59,562 nucleotides of DNA from Cellulophaga fucicola (GCF_900119145.1 NZ_FPIY01000008.1:1-59562), one strand, 5' to 3'; positions 1 through 8,555 are shown, counted from the first letter of the stretch. Notes: a model not told the origin generated them from the letters alone. Numbers and translations: made by a program.

Positions 1-13
1 AAAATAAGTAAAT

Positions 14-1183
14 CTAATTTGTTGCTGGCTTGTATTCTTTTTTATCTATTACCATTTTAGCAATAATCTCCCTCAAGATTTCAGAAGTACCACCACCAAT
101 TGGCCCAAGTCTACTATCCCTAAGTAATCTAGCCAAAGGATAATCCTCCATATAACCATAACCTCCTAAAAACTGCAAACAGTCATAAATAACCTCATCA
201 GCCATCTTTGTAGACTTCAACTTAGATATAGTTGCTTCTTTCACAACATATTCACCTTTATTTAACCTATACGCTACTGAATAGTTATATTCTCGGCATA
301 TTTCCATATCTGCATATAAATCTGCATACTTATGCCTTAATGCCTGGTATTTGTCTATTGTTTTTCCAAACGTTGTACGCTCAGACATATATTGACGCGC
401 ATAATCTAAAGCATACTCTGCTCTAGCGTGTGCATTAACCCCCATTATTAATCGTTCTAAAGCAAAATGCTGCATTATGTAAGAGAACCCCTTATCTTCT
501 TCACCCATTAAATTAGATGCAGGTATCGTAACATTATCAAATGCTATTTCTGCCGTATCAGATGCTCTCCAACCTAACTTATTAAGTTTAGAAGCAGAAA
601 CACCTAAAGTATCTTTATCTACCATAAAAATGCTAATACCTTTATTACCTAATTCAGGACTAGTCTTTGCAGCAACTACCATATAGTCACAATATACTCC
701 GTTTGTAATAAATGTTTTAGAGCCATTAATTACATATGTATCTCCTTTTTTAACAGCAGTAGTTCTCATACCAGCGACATCACTACCTCCAAAAGGTTCC
801 GTAACACATAAACAACCAATTTTTTCACCAGCTATACTAGGTGTTAAGTAGTTTTGTTTAATAGCATCATCTCCTTCTTTTGTAACGTGTGTCATTGCTA
901 AGTAGGCGTGTGCCCACATTGCAGCAGCAAAACCACCAGAATTAATTTTTTGCAATTCTTCTAAAAAGATAATTGTATAAAAAAGATCTAAATCTAATCC
1001 TCCGTATGCTTCTGGAGAAGCAAGACCAAAATAGCCCATATCTCCAAATTTCTTCCAGATAGAACGATCAATAGTTCCTGATTCTTCCCACTTATCTATA
1101 TTGGGAACAACTTCCTTTTTTAAAAATTCTTTTAGACTTTCTCTAAATAATTGATGTTCTTCTGTGAAGTACATACCTTCCAT
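14..1183 (-). CDS. acyl-CoA dehydrogenase
   Basis: A 389-residue FAD-dependent acyl-CoA dehydrogenase, which would oxidise an acyl-CoA to the trans-2-enoyl-CoA and pass electrons to ETF. The N-terminal helical domain, the middle beta domain (motif CVTEPFGGSD) and the C-terminal helical domain (LGGYGYMEDYP) are all present, so it is full length. Where medium-chain enzymes carry the catalytic Glu (EGTSE), this protein has GGGTSE. A Glu in the segment ALERL is placed as in the long-chain/isovaleryl type, so that is the likely base (inference). The substrate cannot be read from sequence. Met4 (start at 1174) is an equally good start. It ends 13 bases from the window edge and lies 7 bases after the next gene upstream, so the two may be co-transcribed. 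Confidence 0.9.
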   Translation of the reverse strand: MEGMYFTEEHQLFRESLKEFLKKEVVPNIDKWEESGTIDRSIWKKFGDMGYFGLASPEAYGGLDLDLFYTIIFLEELQKINSGGFAAAMWAHAYLAMTHVTKEGDDAIKQNYLTPSIAGEKIGCLCVTEPFGGSDVAGMRTTAVKKGDTYVINGSKTFITNGVYCDYMVVAAKTSPELGNKGISIFMVDKDTLGVSASKLNKLGWRASDTAEIAFDNVTIPASNLMGEEDKGFSYIMQHFALERLIMGVNAHARAEYALDYARQYMSERTTFGKTIDKYQALRHKYADLYADMEICREYNYSVAYRLNKGEYVVKEATISKLKSTKMADEVIYDCLQFLGGYGYMEDYPLARLLRDSRLGPIGGGTSEILREIIAKMVIDKKEYKPATN

Positions 1184-1190
1184 ACCTGTT

Positions 1191-2078
1191 TCATTTTTTA
1201 TCGATGCTCAAATATAGTTTAATTCTATCAATCTTATTCGCAGGAAATCCCTCAATATTTATTAAATCAGCAAAAGAAGTAAAAGCTCCGTTTTCTTCCC
1301 TATATGCAACTATATGCTTTGCAAGATCATATTTAATATAAATTAATTTAGAAATCTCGTACGCTGTAGCGTTATTAATATCTATTAATACAACATTAGG
1401 CTTGCTTATAACCTTATAACGCTTCAAAAGACGCACTACAACCTCAGGAGACAAACCATAAACATCTAACAACTGATCGTTTACCAGAAAACCACCTAAC
1501 CTATCTCTAAATTTAATTATCCTAGCAGATAATTTCTCTCCTATTCCATTTATTTTCTGAAGTTCTTCTGCAGTTACCGTATTAATATCTGCAACATCAT
1601 AAGCCGTAGAGACTATTGGCTTTTTAACAAAACCGACACTTGTTGCATTCTTTTTAATTTTACTGGTCCAATCTGGAAATTTAAAATAAGGAGATAAAAC
1701 ACCTAATAACGAATCGGAAACTTTAGTAACCTCTTTAAAATCTGCCGTAGAGTTTACATATTTATTTAAAGCCCTATAACTATGCAACCTATCTATTTCC
1801 TCTACAGACATACCTAATGTATACCCTTTATAATCCGAAATGTAATTTGGATTAAAAGGATAGATTTTAAATGTATTCTTTTCTATAGATTGATTTTTTA
1901 AAGAGTCTATTTTAGATTGAAGTTCGGCATTATGAGTTAAACCGTTTGTAGAAGATGTAAATACCCCATTACGAACCAAAAAATAAACAACCTGAAGAAT
2001 TACGATGAATAGTAATAAAAAGAAAATCCCACTTTGCTGTTCTTTACTGAACTGAAAGTGGGACTTAAACTTTTTCAT
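1191..2078 (-). CDS. ComEA-like helix-hairpin-helix protein
   Basis: A 295-residue protein with one N-terminal membrane segment (about residues 15-36) and an exported C-terminal part. It carries two helix-hairpin-helix units. The first is DINTVTAEELQKINGIGEKL, about residues 164-196. The second begins DINNATAYEISKL, about residues 232-290, and is closely similar. HhH units of this kind bind DNA backbone non-specifically, and in ComEA they bind incoming transforming DNA at the cell surface. The protein is longer than typical ComEA, so a role in DNA uptake is possible but not shown. It sits 10 bases downstream of the symporter gene and 7 bases upstream of the dehydrogenase gene on the same strand. 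Confidence 0.8.
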   Translation of the reverse strand: MKKFKSHFQFSKEQQSGIFFLLLFIVILQVVYFLVRNGVFTSSTNGLTHNAELQSKIDSLKNQSIEKNTFKIYPFNPNYISDYKGYTLGMSVEEIDRLHSYRALNKYVNSTADFKEVTKVSDSLLGVLSPYFKFPDWTSKIKKNATSVGFVKKPIVSTAYDVADINTVTAEELQKINGIGEKLSARIIKFRDRLGGFLVNDQLLDVYGLSPEVVVRLLKRYKVISKPNVVLIDINNATAYEISKLIYIKYDLAKHIVAYREENGAFTSFADLINIEGFPANKIDRIKLYLSIDKK

Positions 2079-2088
2079 TATTTTATTT

Positions 2089-4158
2089 TTACTTCTCTAT
2101 TGTCTGCTTTGTATGCAGCTGACCAGATTTTAACTTTTTAAAGTACTCCGACAAGTCTTTTTTAACTTCGCCAGACATTATATACAGACCTATTATATTA
2201 GGAAAGGACATTGCCAAGATCATCATATCTGAAAAATCTAACACAGCACCTAAACTAACAGAAGCCCCTATTACAACAAATACTAAAAAGAACATTTTGT
2301 AAACAAATTCAGTTCTTTTACTTTTTCCAAATAAGTAAGTCCAAGCACGCATACCGTAGTAAGACCAAGATATCATTGTAGAAAATGCAAATAAGAAAAC
2401 AGCCAACGCCAAAACATAAGGAAACCAAGAAATTTGACTACCAAAAGCATCAGATGTTAACTGTGCACCAGCCATACCTTCTACTTCATGCATACCAGTA
2501 AATATTAACACCAACGCAGTTAATGTACAAACTACTACCGTATCTATAAAAGGCTCTAAAAGCGCAACAAAACCTTCTGATGGAGGATTGTTGGTTTTTG
2601 CTGTACTATGTGCAATTGCTGCAGAACCAACACCAGCCTCGTTAGAGAATGCTGCTCTTTGGAAACCTACAACTAAAACACCCACAATACCACCTTTTAA
2701 TGCAGACGGGCTAAAAGCTCCGTCTACAATCGCAGAAAATGCAGGACCTATATTTTGTATATTCATAACAATAACTGCTAAAGCAGCTACTACATAAATA
2801 GATGCCATAACTGGTACAATTTTACCCGTTACTTTAGCAATACTATTAATACCTCCAATAATAACAACACCTACTAAAACTGCTGTCACTACGCCAAACC
2901 AAAAACCGTTACCAACTAGCGCTGGAAACTGACCTGCTAATTGCTCAAAAGACTGGTTTGCTTGGAACATATTACCACCTCCAAAAGAAGCTCCAACGGC
3001 TAATACTGCAAATGCTCCTGCAAGTACTTTACCTACTCCTTTCATATTTCTTTTCTCAAGACCATAACGCAAGTAGTTCATTGGCCCTCCAAATACTCTA
3101 CCATCAGGTAAAATATCTCTATATTTTACACCTAGTGTACACTCTACAAATTTTGAAGACATACCTAACAATCCGCAAACAATCATCCAGAAAGTTGCAC
3201 CTGCACCACCTAATGATACTGCTACTGCCACACCTGCAATATTACCTAAACCAACAGTACCTGATACTGCTGTAGCTAATGCCTGAAAATGTGTTACTTG
3301 ACCTGGAGCATCTGGATCATCATACTTACCTCTTGCAAGGTCTAATGCATGTTTAAATCCACGAATATTAATAAAGCCCATTCTTACTGTAAAGAAAGTT
3401 GCTCCTAATACCAACCAGATTACAATAAATGAAATTGGTTTAGTTAACGGATCTCCATTAGGATGCGTTAAAACTACTGGGTCATCATAATTAATTTCAG
3501 CAAAGTAATGTGCACCTTGCTCTATAACGTGTTCTTTATTCTCTGAGTTATAAACAACCTTACCTGCCGCTGTTAAATGGTTTAATGTACCATTAGCCAA
3601 AGACACTATATTTTGATCTTCACCTGCTGCGTTAGTAAGAACTGCTATATCTTCACCTTGCTTAACTTTTTCTCCATCTCCTTTAAGCCAAGTTTTTAAC
3701 GTAAACTTATCTTCTAACTCAGGAGACCAGTTAGGCACACCTATTCTTTTAGAGTCTGCATATACTACAGGATCATAAATACCTATTGCAGCAAAAGGGT
3801 CCCAAAACAAAACAGACCCCAAAGCACTTACTGCTGGAGTCATAGTTCCGTTAAAAATTTCGGCAATTGCTTCTGATTCTACGGTAAATACTTTGGTTAC
3901 ACTTTTTCCGCTAGAGTCCGTAACTACTACACTATACGGTATTCCCTCTACCAAATGTTCAGCTTTATTAGAGCTTAGAGGAGTTGCTTGGTTACTCCAT
4001 TTATAGGTATAAGGGGCAACACCACCTTTTACCTCTAGCTTAATCACTCCATCATTTATAGAATTTGAGGGATTAAAAACTTTTCCTTCTACACTAAAGT
4101 CTTGAGAAAATACAGACACAGACATTAAAAAAGAAAGAAAATATAGGTATTTCTTCAT
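2089..4158 (-). CDS. Na+/alanine-type symporter (AGCS) with extracytoplasmic N-terminal extension
   Basis: A 689-residue alanine/glycine:cation symporter. Residues from about 240 on are the membrane transporter, with hallmark segments such as [14 protein letters not shown] and the conserved NEAGVGSA. The first 240 residues are unusual. They hold a signal peptide (residues 1-18, ending SVFSQ), a PKD/SprB-repeat-like domain ([13 protein letters not shown], then [12 protein letters not shown], about residues 25-95), and a segment around residues 153-225 that reads like a biotinyl/lipoyl-type hammerhead fold ([18 protein letters not shown]) but lacks the modifiable Lys motif. A typical AGCS protein is about 450-500 residues and has none of this. 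The substrate is probably alanine or glycine with Na+, by family. The extension's role is unknown. Confidence 0.88.
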   Translation of the reverse strand: MKKYLYFLSFLMSVSVFSQDFSVEGKVFNPSNSINDGVIKLEVKGGVAPYTYKWSNQATPLSSNKAEHLVEGIPYSVVVTDSSGKSVTKVFTVESEAIAEIFNGTMTPAVSALGSVLFWDPFAAIGIYDPVVYADSKRIGVPNWSPELEDKFTLKTWLKGDGEKVKQGEDIAVLTNAAGEDQNIVSLANGTLNHLTAAGKVVYNSENKEHVIEQGAHYFAEINYDDPVVLTHPNGDPLTKPISFIVIWLVLGATFFTVRMGFINIRGFKHALDLARGKYDDPDAPGQVTHFQALATAVSGTVGLGNIAGVAVAVSLGGAGATFWMIVCGLLGMSSKFVECTLGVKYRDILPDGRVFGGPMNYLRYGLEKRNMKGVGKVLAGAFAVLAVGASFGGGNMFQANQSFEQLAGQFPALVGNGFWFGVVTAVLVGVVIIGGINSIAKVTGKIVPVMASIYVVAALAVIVMNIQNIGPAFSAIVDGAFSPSALKGGIVGVLVVGFQRAAFSNEAGVGSAAIAHSTAKTNNPPSEGFVALLEPFIDTVVVCTLTALVLIFTGMHEVEGMAGAQLTSDAFGSQISWFPYVLALAVFLFAFSTMISWSYYGMRAWTYLFGKSKRTEFVYKMFFLVFVVIGASVSLGAVLDFSDMMILAMSFPNIIGLYIMSGEVKKDLSEYFKKLKSGQLHTKQTIEK

Positions 4159-4239
4159 CGTTGATTGAATTTTTTGAGTTAGTTAGGACGGCAATATCCA
4201 AAAAATAATCAACTCAATCAAGGAATTTTCATTAAATTA

Positions 4240-5253
4240 TCAACCAATCTGGAAGATTTCATTCAATTTCATAATTTGCTCTGGCCTGCCTAAAACAATA
4301 ACTTTACTCTTAGATTCTAATTGTAAATCTGCTTCTGGATTAATAATATATTCACCATCAGGAGCAATGTAACCTATTATAGTACAACCTGTTCGTTTTC
4401 TTAGATCTAAATCTCTTAACGAATTACCTGTTATTTTATCTGTAAGATCTTCTATTGCTATTTCTTCTAGTGTAGTGGTATGTTTGCCTTCTGTAGAAAG
4501 TTTATCCATAAAACTTATTAAATCTGGCATTACAACTAAAGATGCCATATGGTCACCACCAATTTTATCTGGCATTATTACTTTATCTGCTCCTGCCAAT
4601 ATTAATTTACGCTGAGAGTTTATTAAAGATGCTCTACTTATTATAAACAATTCTTTATTTAACTGCCTACTAGATAACACTACAAAAAGATTAGATGCAT
4701 CATCTGGCATTGCTGTAATTAAGTATTTTGCTTTAGAAACACCTGCTTCTATTAAAGAATCATCATCTGTTGCATCTCCTTCTATAAAAAGAACTTCATC
4801 TTCATATTTTTCTATAACTTGTTTGTCTTTTTCTATAACAACAAATGGCCTCTTATAACTACTTAATCTTTCTGCTGCCTGCGCACCATTTCTTCCGTAT
4901 CCGCAGATAATAATATGACCAGACAAGTCTTTAATTTTATTTTTCACTCGTTTCTTCTTTAATAGTTGCACTGAATTTTTACCCAAAACATATTCTGTAA
5001 CCACAGATATAGCATAGGCGACAATAAAAACACTAGAGATTATAAAAAATATTGTAAAAATTTTAGATGCAGTATCTAATGGCTTAACCTCAGAAAAACC
5101 AACGGTAGCCATTGTTATAACAGTCATATAAACTGCCTCCATCCAACTGTAACCAGAAATATACCTATACCCTAAAATACCTATTGTTAAAATAGATACA
5201 ATTAACAACTCTGCTAAGTATATTTTAGATCTGAATAATTTTAAAAGCTTCAC
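4240..5253 (-). CDS. K+ channel protein with RCK (TrkA-N/TrkA-C) domains
   Basis: A 337-residue two-transmembrane K+ channel subunit. Helix 1 is about residues 12-32, followed by a pore loop whose filter reads TVGFSE (the usual TVGYG/TVGFG with Ser in the last position), and helix 2 is about residues 65-88. The cytoplasmic part starts with an RCK-N Rossmann domain (IICGYGRNGAQAAERL, about 113-230), followed by an RCK-C domain ending near residue 335. RCK domains gate such channels by binding nucleotides or cations, and the channel would be a tetramer in the inner membrane. The gene stands alone, 81 bases after the stop side of the symporter promoter region and 74 bases before pspC. Confidence 0.88.
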   Translation of the reverse strand: MKLLKLFRSKIYLAELLIVSILTIGILGYRYISGYSWMEAVYMTVITMATVGFSEVKPLDTASKIFTIFFIISSVFIVAYAISVVTEYVLGKNSVQLLKKKRVKNKIKDLSGHIIICGYGRNGAQAAERLSSYKRPFVVIEKDKQVIEKYEDEVLFIEGDATDDDSLIEAGVSKAKYLITAMPDDASNLFVVLSSRQLNKELFIISRASLINSQRKLILAGADKVIMPDKIGGDHMASLVVMPDLISFMDKLSTEGKHTTTLEEIAIEDLTDKITGNSLRDLDLRKRTGCTIIGYIAPDGEYIINPEADLQLESKSKVIVLGRPEQIMKLNEIFQIG

Positions 5254-5327
5254 CTATAAATGGTATTTTAACACTCAACAAAGCATTTCTAAGAATAGAA
5301 ATACACTTTATGTTGGACTATTAATTA

Positions 5328-5555
5328 TTACAAATCAAAAACCGATGTCCTTTTGGTATAAAGTAAATCTTTAATTTTTAGCCAAAATGCTAAAAATAAG
5401 TATAGTGCAAATCCAAATCCTAACGTAGCAAAAGTTAGGTAAATAAAAGAAGTACGCACTATTCTAGCCCTTATTCCAAAGCGCTCCGCTATACGTCTAC
5501 ACACCTCAAAACCACGTTTTTGAAAATAGTACAATATGTTATAGAAAAATTTCAT
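5328..5555 (-). CDS. PspC-domain small membrane protein
   Basis: A 75-residue PspC-family protein. It has an amphipathic N-terminal part with the family pattern FEVCRRIAERFGIRARIVR, then a membrane segment at about residues 36-62. In other bacteria PspC senses envelope stress with PspA/B. No such partner is nearby, and short stand-alone PspC proteins are common in this family. It lies 9 bases downstream of the DUF2851 gene on the same strand, so the two are probably co-transcribed. Confidence 0.8.
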   Translation of the reverse strand: MKFFYNILYYFQKRGFEVCRRIAERFGIRARIVRTSFIYLTFATLGFGFALYLFLAFWLKIKDLLYTKRTSVFDL

Positions 5556-5564
5556 TGTATAAAA

Positions 5565-6848
5565 TTAACTATTTCTACTTAATAAACTACTACCAACAGC
5601 ACATTGCAAGCATTTATTTTTTACGCAATACTGCTTATACAACTGTAATATAGACTGCCCTTCTTTTGCGTTTTCTACATTTACACTTAAATTAGTAAAA
5701 CCAGCTATTATGCTATTCTTTTCTTTAGAAAGGCTAGTTATAATTTCTAAAATAGCTTCATTATCATCCTTACCTATATATTTAGCATAACAAAATCGTA
5801 ATGGCAAAATAGTATTTATAACTAATAGATCTACAAAAGATTTAGTTAGCTTTTTTTTACTTTTTTTTGACTCTTTAGCAAACGTAAAATGATTATCCCA
5901 ATAACTACTTGCTGTAACATTACAAACAGCATATATTTCGGATAAATTTTTAGCCTGCATTAACTTAGCAAACAATGTTTGATGCGCTACATACAAAGAA
6001 GATAATTGAGATAAACGTATGGTAGGAAAATTAGTAGGCCTTAATTTAAAAAAAGCCACAGCAACTTCATCATTAATAGTTAATTCAAACTTGTTTTGTA
6101 AAAAAGCATATTCTTTTTGGAGCTCCATATAATATGTATCGGTAATATCTTGCTTCTGCAGTAAACCCGCTAAACCAAACAAAAGACTTTCGGACTGTTG
6201 TTGCTTATTAGTTACTTTCTTAAAAACATTATAAGTAACGTTATTTGCGATATTTAAAAACGAATCTCCGTTAATGGTAGAGCCAAAATTCTTCATTAAC
6301 ATTAGAAATAAAACTTGCTCCCAATTATTATTAGAATCTTTTAAAAGCTTTAGAACAAGAATAGATTTCTGCTCTAGACGCTCTAAATACAATCTATCTA
6401 ACCAGTTTTTAAACAAAAAAGAATCTACAGATGCAATGTCTTTTTCACAATTGATAAATACTTTTTTTGTTGTAGAAAATAACTGCTGGTAATTTTGTAA
6501 TACTGAAGTAGATATATAGTCTTTAAGAACCAAGGTTGGAATTTCAGAATTATCTGTTCTAAAAACTGTTGCATCGTCTTCCCAAACAACATGCAGTATT
6601 ACATTATTATAATTTTTATCTTGCTCATGATTGTGCGCATACCAATGAGACGCATTTAAATGTATTTCTACATTACCAGCCCACAACTGGCCTCCTATTT
6701 TAACTTGAGCATTAAAAAAATCTGGACCTTCGTTATAGTTATGCGTGCCAGTAGATACAATTGTTATTGTATCTCCGTTGGTAGTTTGCAAACCTTTTAA
6801 CTGTAATTTTTTATATTTCCATATAAAATGTAAAAGATCTTCACGCAT
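5565..6848 (-). CDS. DUF2851 family protein
   Basis: A 427-residue protein of the DUF2851 family, widespread in Bacteroidota and without a known function. The conserved N-terminal block (HFIWKYKKL, then GTHNYNEGPDFFNAQVKIGG and WAGNVEIHLNASHWYAHNH) is intact. The C-terminus has a Cys-containing motif, CVKNKCLQCAVG, that may bind metal. There is no signal peptide, so it should be cytoplasmic. The N-terminal block with Asp, Glu and His residues recalls a nuclease-like core, but that is only an impression. It is co-oriented with pspC, 9 bases apart. Confidence 0.82.
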   Translation of the reverse strand: MREDLLHFIWKYKKLQLKGLQTTNGDTITIVSTGTHNYNEGPDFFNAQVKIGGQLWAGNVEIHLNASHWYAHNHEQDKNYNNVILHVVWEDDATVFRTDNSEIPTLVLKDYISTSVLQNYQQLFSTTKKVFINCEKDIASVDSFLFKNWLDRLYLERLEQKSILVLKLLKDSNNNWEQVLFLMLMKNFGSTINGDSFLNIANNVTYNVFKKVTNKQQQSESLLFGLAGLLQKQDITDTYYMELQKEYAFLQNKFELTINDEVAVAFFKLRPTNFPTIRLSQLSSLYVAHQTLFAKLMQAKNLSEIYAVCNVTASSYWDNHFTFAKESKKSKKKLTKSFVDLLVINTILPLRFCYAKYIGKDDNEAILEIITSLSKEKNSIIAGFTNLSVNVENAKEGQSILQLYKQYCVKNKCLQCAVGSSLLSRNS

Positions 6849-6864
6849 AACTATAATAAGGTTG

Positions 6865-6886
6865 TTTGCTTACTAAAGTAAACAAA
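6865..6886. repeat. imperfect inverted repeat in the DUF2851/rhodanese gap
   Basis: Two 10-base arms (TTTGCTTACT and AGTAAACAAA, one mismatch) separated by AA, between the rhodanese stop and the DUF2851 start (both minus strand). There is no T-run after it on the minus strand, so it is not a clear terminator. It could be a weak hairpin or an operator for the DUF2851 gene. Confidence 0.35.
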
Positions 6887-6905
6887 AAGAATTTTATATG
6901 TAAAA

Positions 6906-7214
6906 TTACTCTTTTACATCACCTTCCCAGTTCATAAAACCGCCTTCTAAATTGTAAGCGTTATCAAAACCAAGACTATTCATTATTGCACAAGCTTGTC
7001 CGCTACGGTTTCCAGATCTACAATAAACATAATATGTCTTTGTTTTATCTAGTTTTTCTAATTCATCTATAAAGCCTTGACCCTTGTAAATATCAATATT
7101 TACAGCATTTGGTATTATACCTTCTGCAATCTCATCTTCAGTCCTTACATCTAATATAAAAGCGTTAGCGTCCTCTGCTAATTTTGCGCTCCATTCTTCT
7201 TGTGTTAAATCCAT
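6906..7214 (-). CDS. rhodanese-like sulfurtransferase
   Basis: A 102-residue single rhodanese domain covering the whole protein. The active-site loop YCRSGNRS (Cys near residue 65) has the six-residue CRSGNRS arrangement of active sulfurtransferases, and the start block (AFILDVRTEDEIAEGIIPNAVNID) is also intact. It would carry sulfur from a persulfide donor to an acceptor in the cytoplasm, but the acceptor cannot be named. It is divergent from the marR gene, with 72 bases between the two start codons. Confidence 0.88.
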   Translation of the reverse strand: MDLTQEEWSAKLAEDANAFILDVRTEDEIAEGIIPNAVNIDIYKGQGFIDELEKLDKTKTYYVYCRSGNRSGQACAIMNSLGFDNAYNLEGGFMNWEGDVKE

Positions 7215-7256
7215 CTTAAATATTTTTTTTCAAAAGTAATTAAAATATATTTTACA

Positions 7257-7273
7257 TACATTTGTATATACAA
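7257..7273 (+). promoter_or_regulatory. marR promoter -7 box overlapped by a perfect palindrome (candidate MarR operator)
   Basis: TACATTTG at 7257-7264 matches the Bacteroidota -7 consensus TAnnTTTG exactly. A perfect 12-base palindrome, TTGTATATACAA (7262-7273), overlaps its last three bases and ends 13 bases before the marR start. MarR dimers bind short inverted repeats over their own promoters, so this is a good candidate for autoregulation, and possibly control of the divergent rhodanese gene. No clear -33 TTG was found. Confidence 0.5.
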
Positions 7274-7286
7274 TTATTGTAGCGAC

Positions 7287-7745
7287 ATGGATGTGAATAA
7301 AATTTTAAAATCGAATAAGCCTTTAGCCCTAGAAAGCAAGACTATTATTCACTTAATGTTAGTACACCAAAGCATATCAGAAAAAACAACAGAAGCCTTA
7401 AAACCTTTTGATGTTTCTATACAGCAGTTTAATGTTTTACGTATATTAAAAGGGCAAAACGGAAAAGCTGCAAACCTTAGCACCTTAAATGAAAGAATGG
7501 TGTCTAAAATGAGTAACACAACTAGATTAGTAGATAAACTAATTTTAAAAGATTTTGTAAAACGTACAGTTTGCGAAGAAAACAGAAGAAAAATTGAAAT
7601 TTTTATCACTAAAAAAGGAAAAGAAGAACTTTTAAAAATGAGTAACACTATGCTTGCTATGGAAAAAGAACTTCTAAAAGATGTAAATACGGAAGACTTA
7701 ATTACTTTAAATAAATTATTAGACAAATTAAACACAGACAAATAA
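7287..7745 (+). CDS. MarR family transcriptional regulator
   Basis: A 152-residue MarR-type winged-helix regulator. The order is an N-terminal dimerisation helix, the winged HTH (about residues 45-110: FNVLRILKGQNGKAANLSTLNERM, then TTRLVDKLILKDFVKR as recognition helix and wing), and a C-terminal dimerisation helix (LLKDVNTEDLITLNKLLDKL). The stop is 10 bases before the yceI-like gene, so the two form an operon. YceI-family genes are often found behind MarR regulators in Bacteroidota. The ligand is unknown. Confidence 0.9.
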   Translation: MDVNKILKSNKPLALESKTIIHLMLVHQSISEKTTEALKPFDVSIQQFNVLRILKGQNGKAANLSTLNERMVSKMSNTTRLVDKLILKDFVKRTVCEENRRKIEIFITKKGKEELLKMSNTMLAMEKELLKDVNTEDLITLNKLLDKLNTDK

Positions 7746-7755
7746 AACAACAATT

Positions 7756-8316
7756 ATGAAAAAATTATCAGTAAGCATTTTAGCATTAGTATTTTCTGTT
7801 GCAGCATTAACAGCTCAAGAAAAAAAAATTAACACAGAAACAAGTAACATTACTTGGAAAGGATATAAAGTAACAGGTTCTCATGAAGGTTCTTTAGATT
7901 TTAAAGAAGGCTCTTTAGTGTTTAAGAACGATAAATTATCTGCTGGTGAATTTGTAGTAGACATGACTACATTAACTGTTACAGATTTAGAAGGTGGTAT
8001 GAAAGGTAAATTAGAAGGCCATTTAAAGTCTGATGATTTCTTTAGTACTGAAAAAAATACAACTTCTAAATTAGTTTTTACTGTTGGTAAGGCTACAGGG
8101 AAAAATGCTTACGCAGCAAAAGGTAAATTAACTATAAAAGGTATTACTAAGCCAGTAGACTTTACAATATCTGTATATGGTAGTAAAGCAACAGCAAGCT
8201 TAAAAGTAGATAGAACAGATTTTGACATTAAATACAAGTCTGGTAGCTTTATAGAGAACTTAGGAGACAAAGCAATTTATGACGATTTTGATCTTGTTGT
8301 AGATTTACAATTCTAA
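7756..8316 (+). CDS. YceI family periplasmic lipocalin-like protein
   Basis: A 186-residue YceI-family protein with a signal peptide (residues 1-20, ending ALTAQ). The mature part has the family's beta-barrel repeats, including GYKVTGSHEGSLDFKEGSL near the start, LEGHLKSDDFFSTEKNTTSKL in the middle, and VDRTDFDIKYKSGSFIENLGDKAIYDDFDL at the end (cited in part). In characterised relatives the barrel binds a long polyisoprenoid or fatty amide. It should be in the periplasm. It is followed by a terminator at about 8336-8367. Confidence 0.9.
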   Translation: MKKLSVSILALVFSVAALTAQEKKINTETSNITWKGYKVTGSHEGSLDFKEGSLVFKNDKLSAGEFVVDMTTLTVTDLEGGMKGKLEGHLKSDDFFSTEKNTTSKLVFTVGKATGKNAYAAKGKLTIKGITKPVDFTISVYGSKATASLKVDRTDFDIKYKSGSFIENLGDKAIYDDFDLVVDLQF

Positions 8317-8335
8317 AACATACTTTAATATTGTT

Positions 8336-8367
8336 TTAAACCTCACTTTTGTGTGGTTTTTTATTTT
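8336..8367 (+). terminator. terminator after marR-yceI
   Basis: AAACCTCAC, loop TTTT, GTGTGGTTT (8 of 9 pairs), then a T-rich run. It lies 20 bases after the yceI stop and before the trp promoter, so it separates the two operons. Confidence 0.65.
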
Positions 8368-8381
8368 TTATGAAACTCTAG

Positions 8382-8412
8382 TTGGGTATTATAAAATTCC
8401 TTTATATATTTG
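8382..8412 (+). promoter_or_regulatory. trp operon promoter
   Basis: TTG at 8382-8384, 20 bases, then TATATTTG at 8405-8412, which is an exact match to TTG-N(19-21)-TAnnTTTG. The leader-peptide ATG begins only 6 bases after the last base of the -7 box. Transcription should therefore start at or within a base or two of the ATG, making the leader mRNA nearly leaderless. Confidence 0.75.
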
Positions 8413-8417
8413 ACCTA

Positions 8418-8471
8418 ATGAAAATAACAACTAACATATGGTGGTGGAACAACTTACGTCAAACGTCGTGA
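8418..8471 (+). CDS. trpL: trp operon leader peptide (three consecutive Trp codons)
   Basis: A 17-residue open frame, MKITTNIWWWNNLRQTS, ending in TGA at 8469-8471. Three TGG codons in a row (8439-8447) just before a Rho-independent terminator and the trpE start are the hallmark of a ribosome-controlled attenuator. Ribosomes would stall here when charged Trp-tRNA is scarce. The stop codon lies inside a segment (8465-8471, GTCGTGA) that can pair with 8513-8519 (TCACGAC), as needed for an antiterminator. It was recognised by codon content and position; its length is below normal gene-calling limits. Confidence 0.85.
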   Translation: MKITTNIWWWNNLRQTS

Positions 8472-8500
8472 GCAAAGCATCATTGTAATCATATACATAA

Positions 8501-8533
8501 AAGGCTTGTCTATCACGACAAGCCTTTTTTTTT
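8501..8533 (+). terminator. trp attenuator terminator
   Basis: A perfect 10-pair stem, AAGGCTTGTC (8501-8510), loop TATCAC, and GACAAGCCTT (8517-8526), running into nine T (8525-8533), 22 bases before trpE. The alternative pairing of 8465-8478 with 8504-8519 (GTCGTGA with TCACGAC, then GC, AA and GC pairs with two single-base bulges) would take up both arms and prevent termination. Confidence 0.85.
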
Positions 8534-8555
8534 ATTTAAAAATTTAAAGTTTAAG

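Noticed and set aside
13-1183. Acyl-CoA dehydrogenase interrupted by the window edge
   Set aside because: The stop codon is at 14-16, so the gene is complete.
2958-3275. Plus-strand open frame inside the symporter gene
   Set aside because: It lies wholly inside a strong minus-strand gene, has unnatural composition (long Leu/Tyr runs) and no family. It is a shadow frame.
4159-4239. Promoter of the symporter gene
   Set aside because: The best match on the minus strand has a 3-base rather than 2-base spacer inside TAnnTTTG. Not strong enough.
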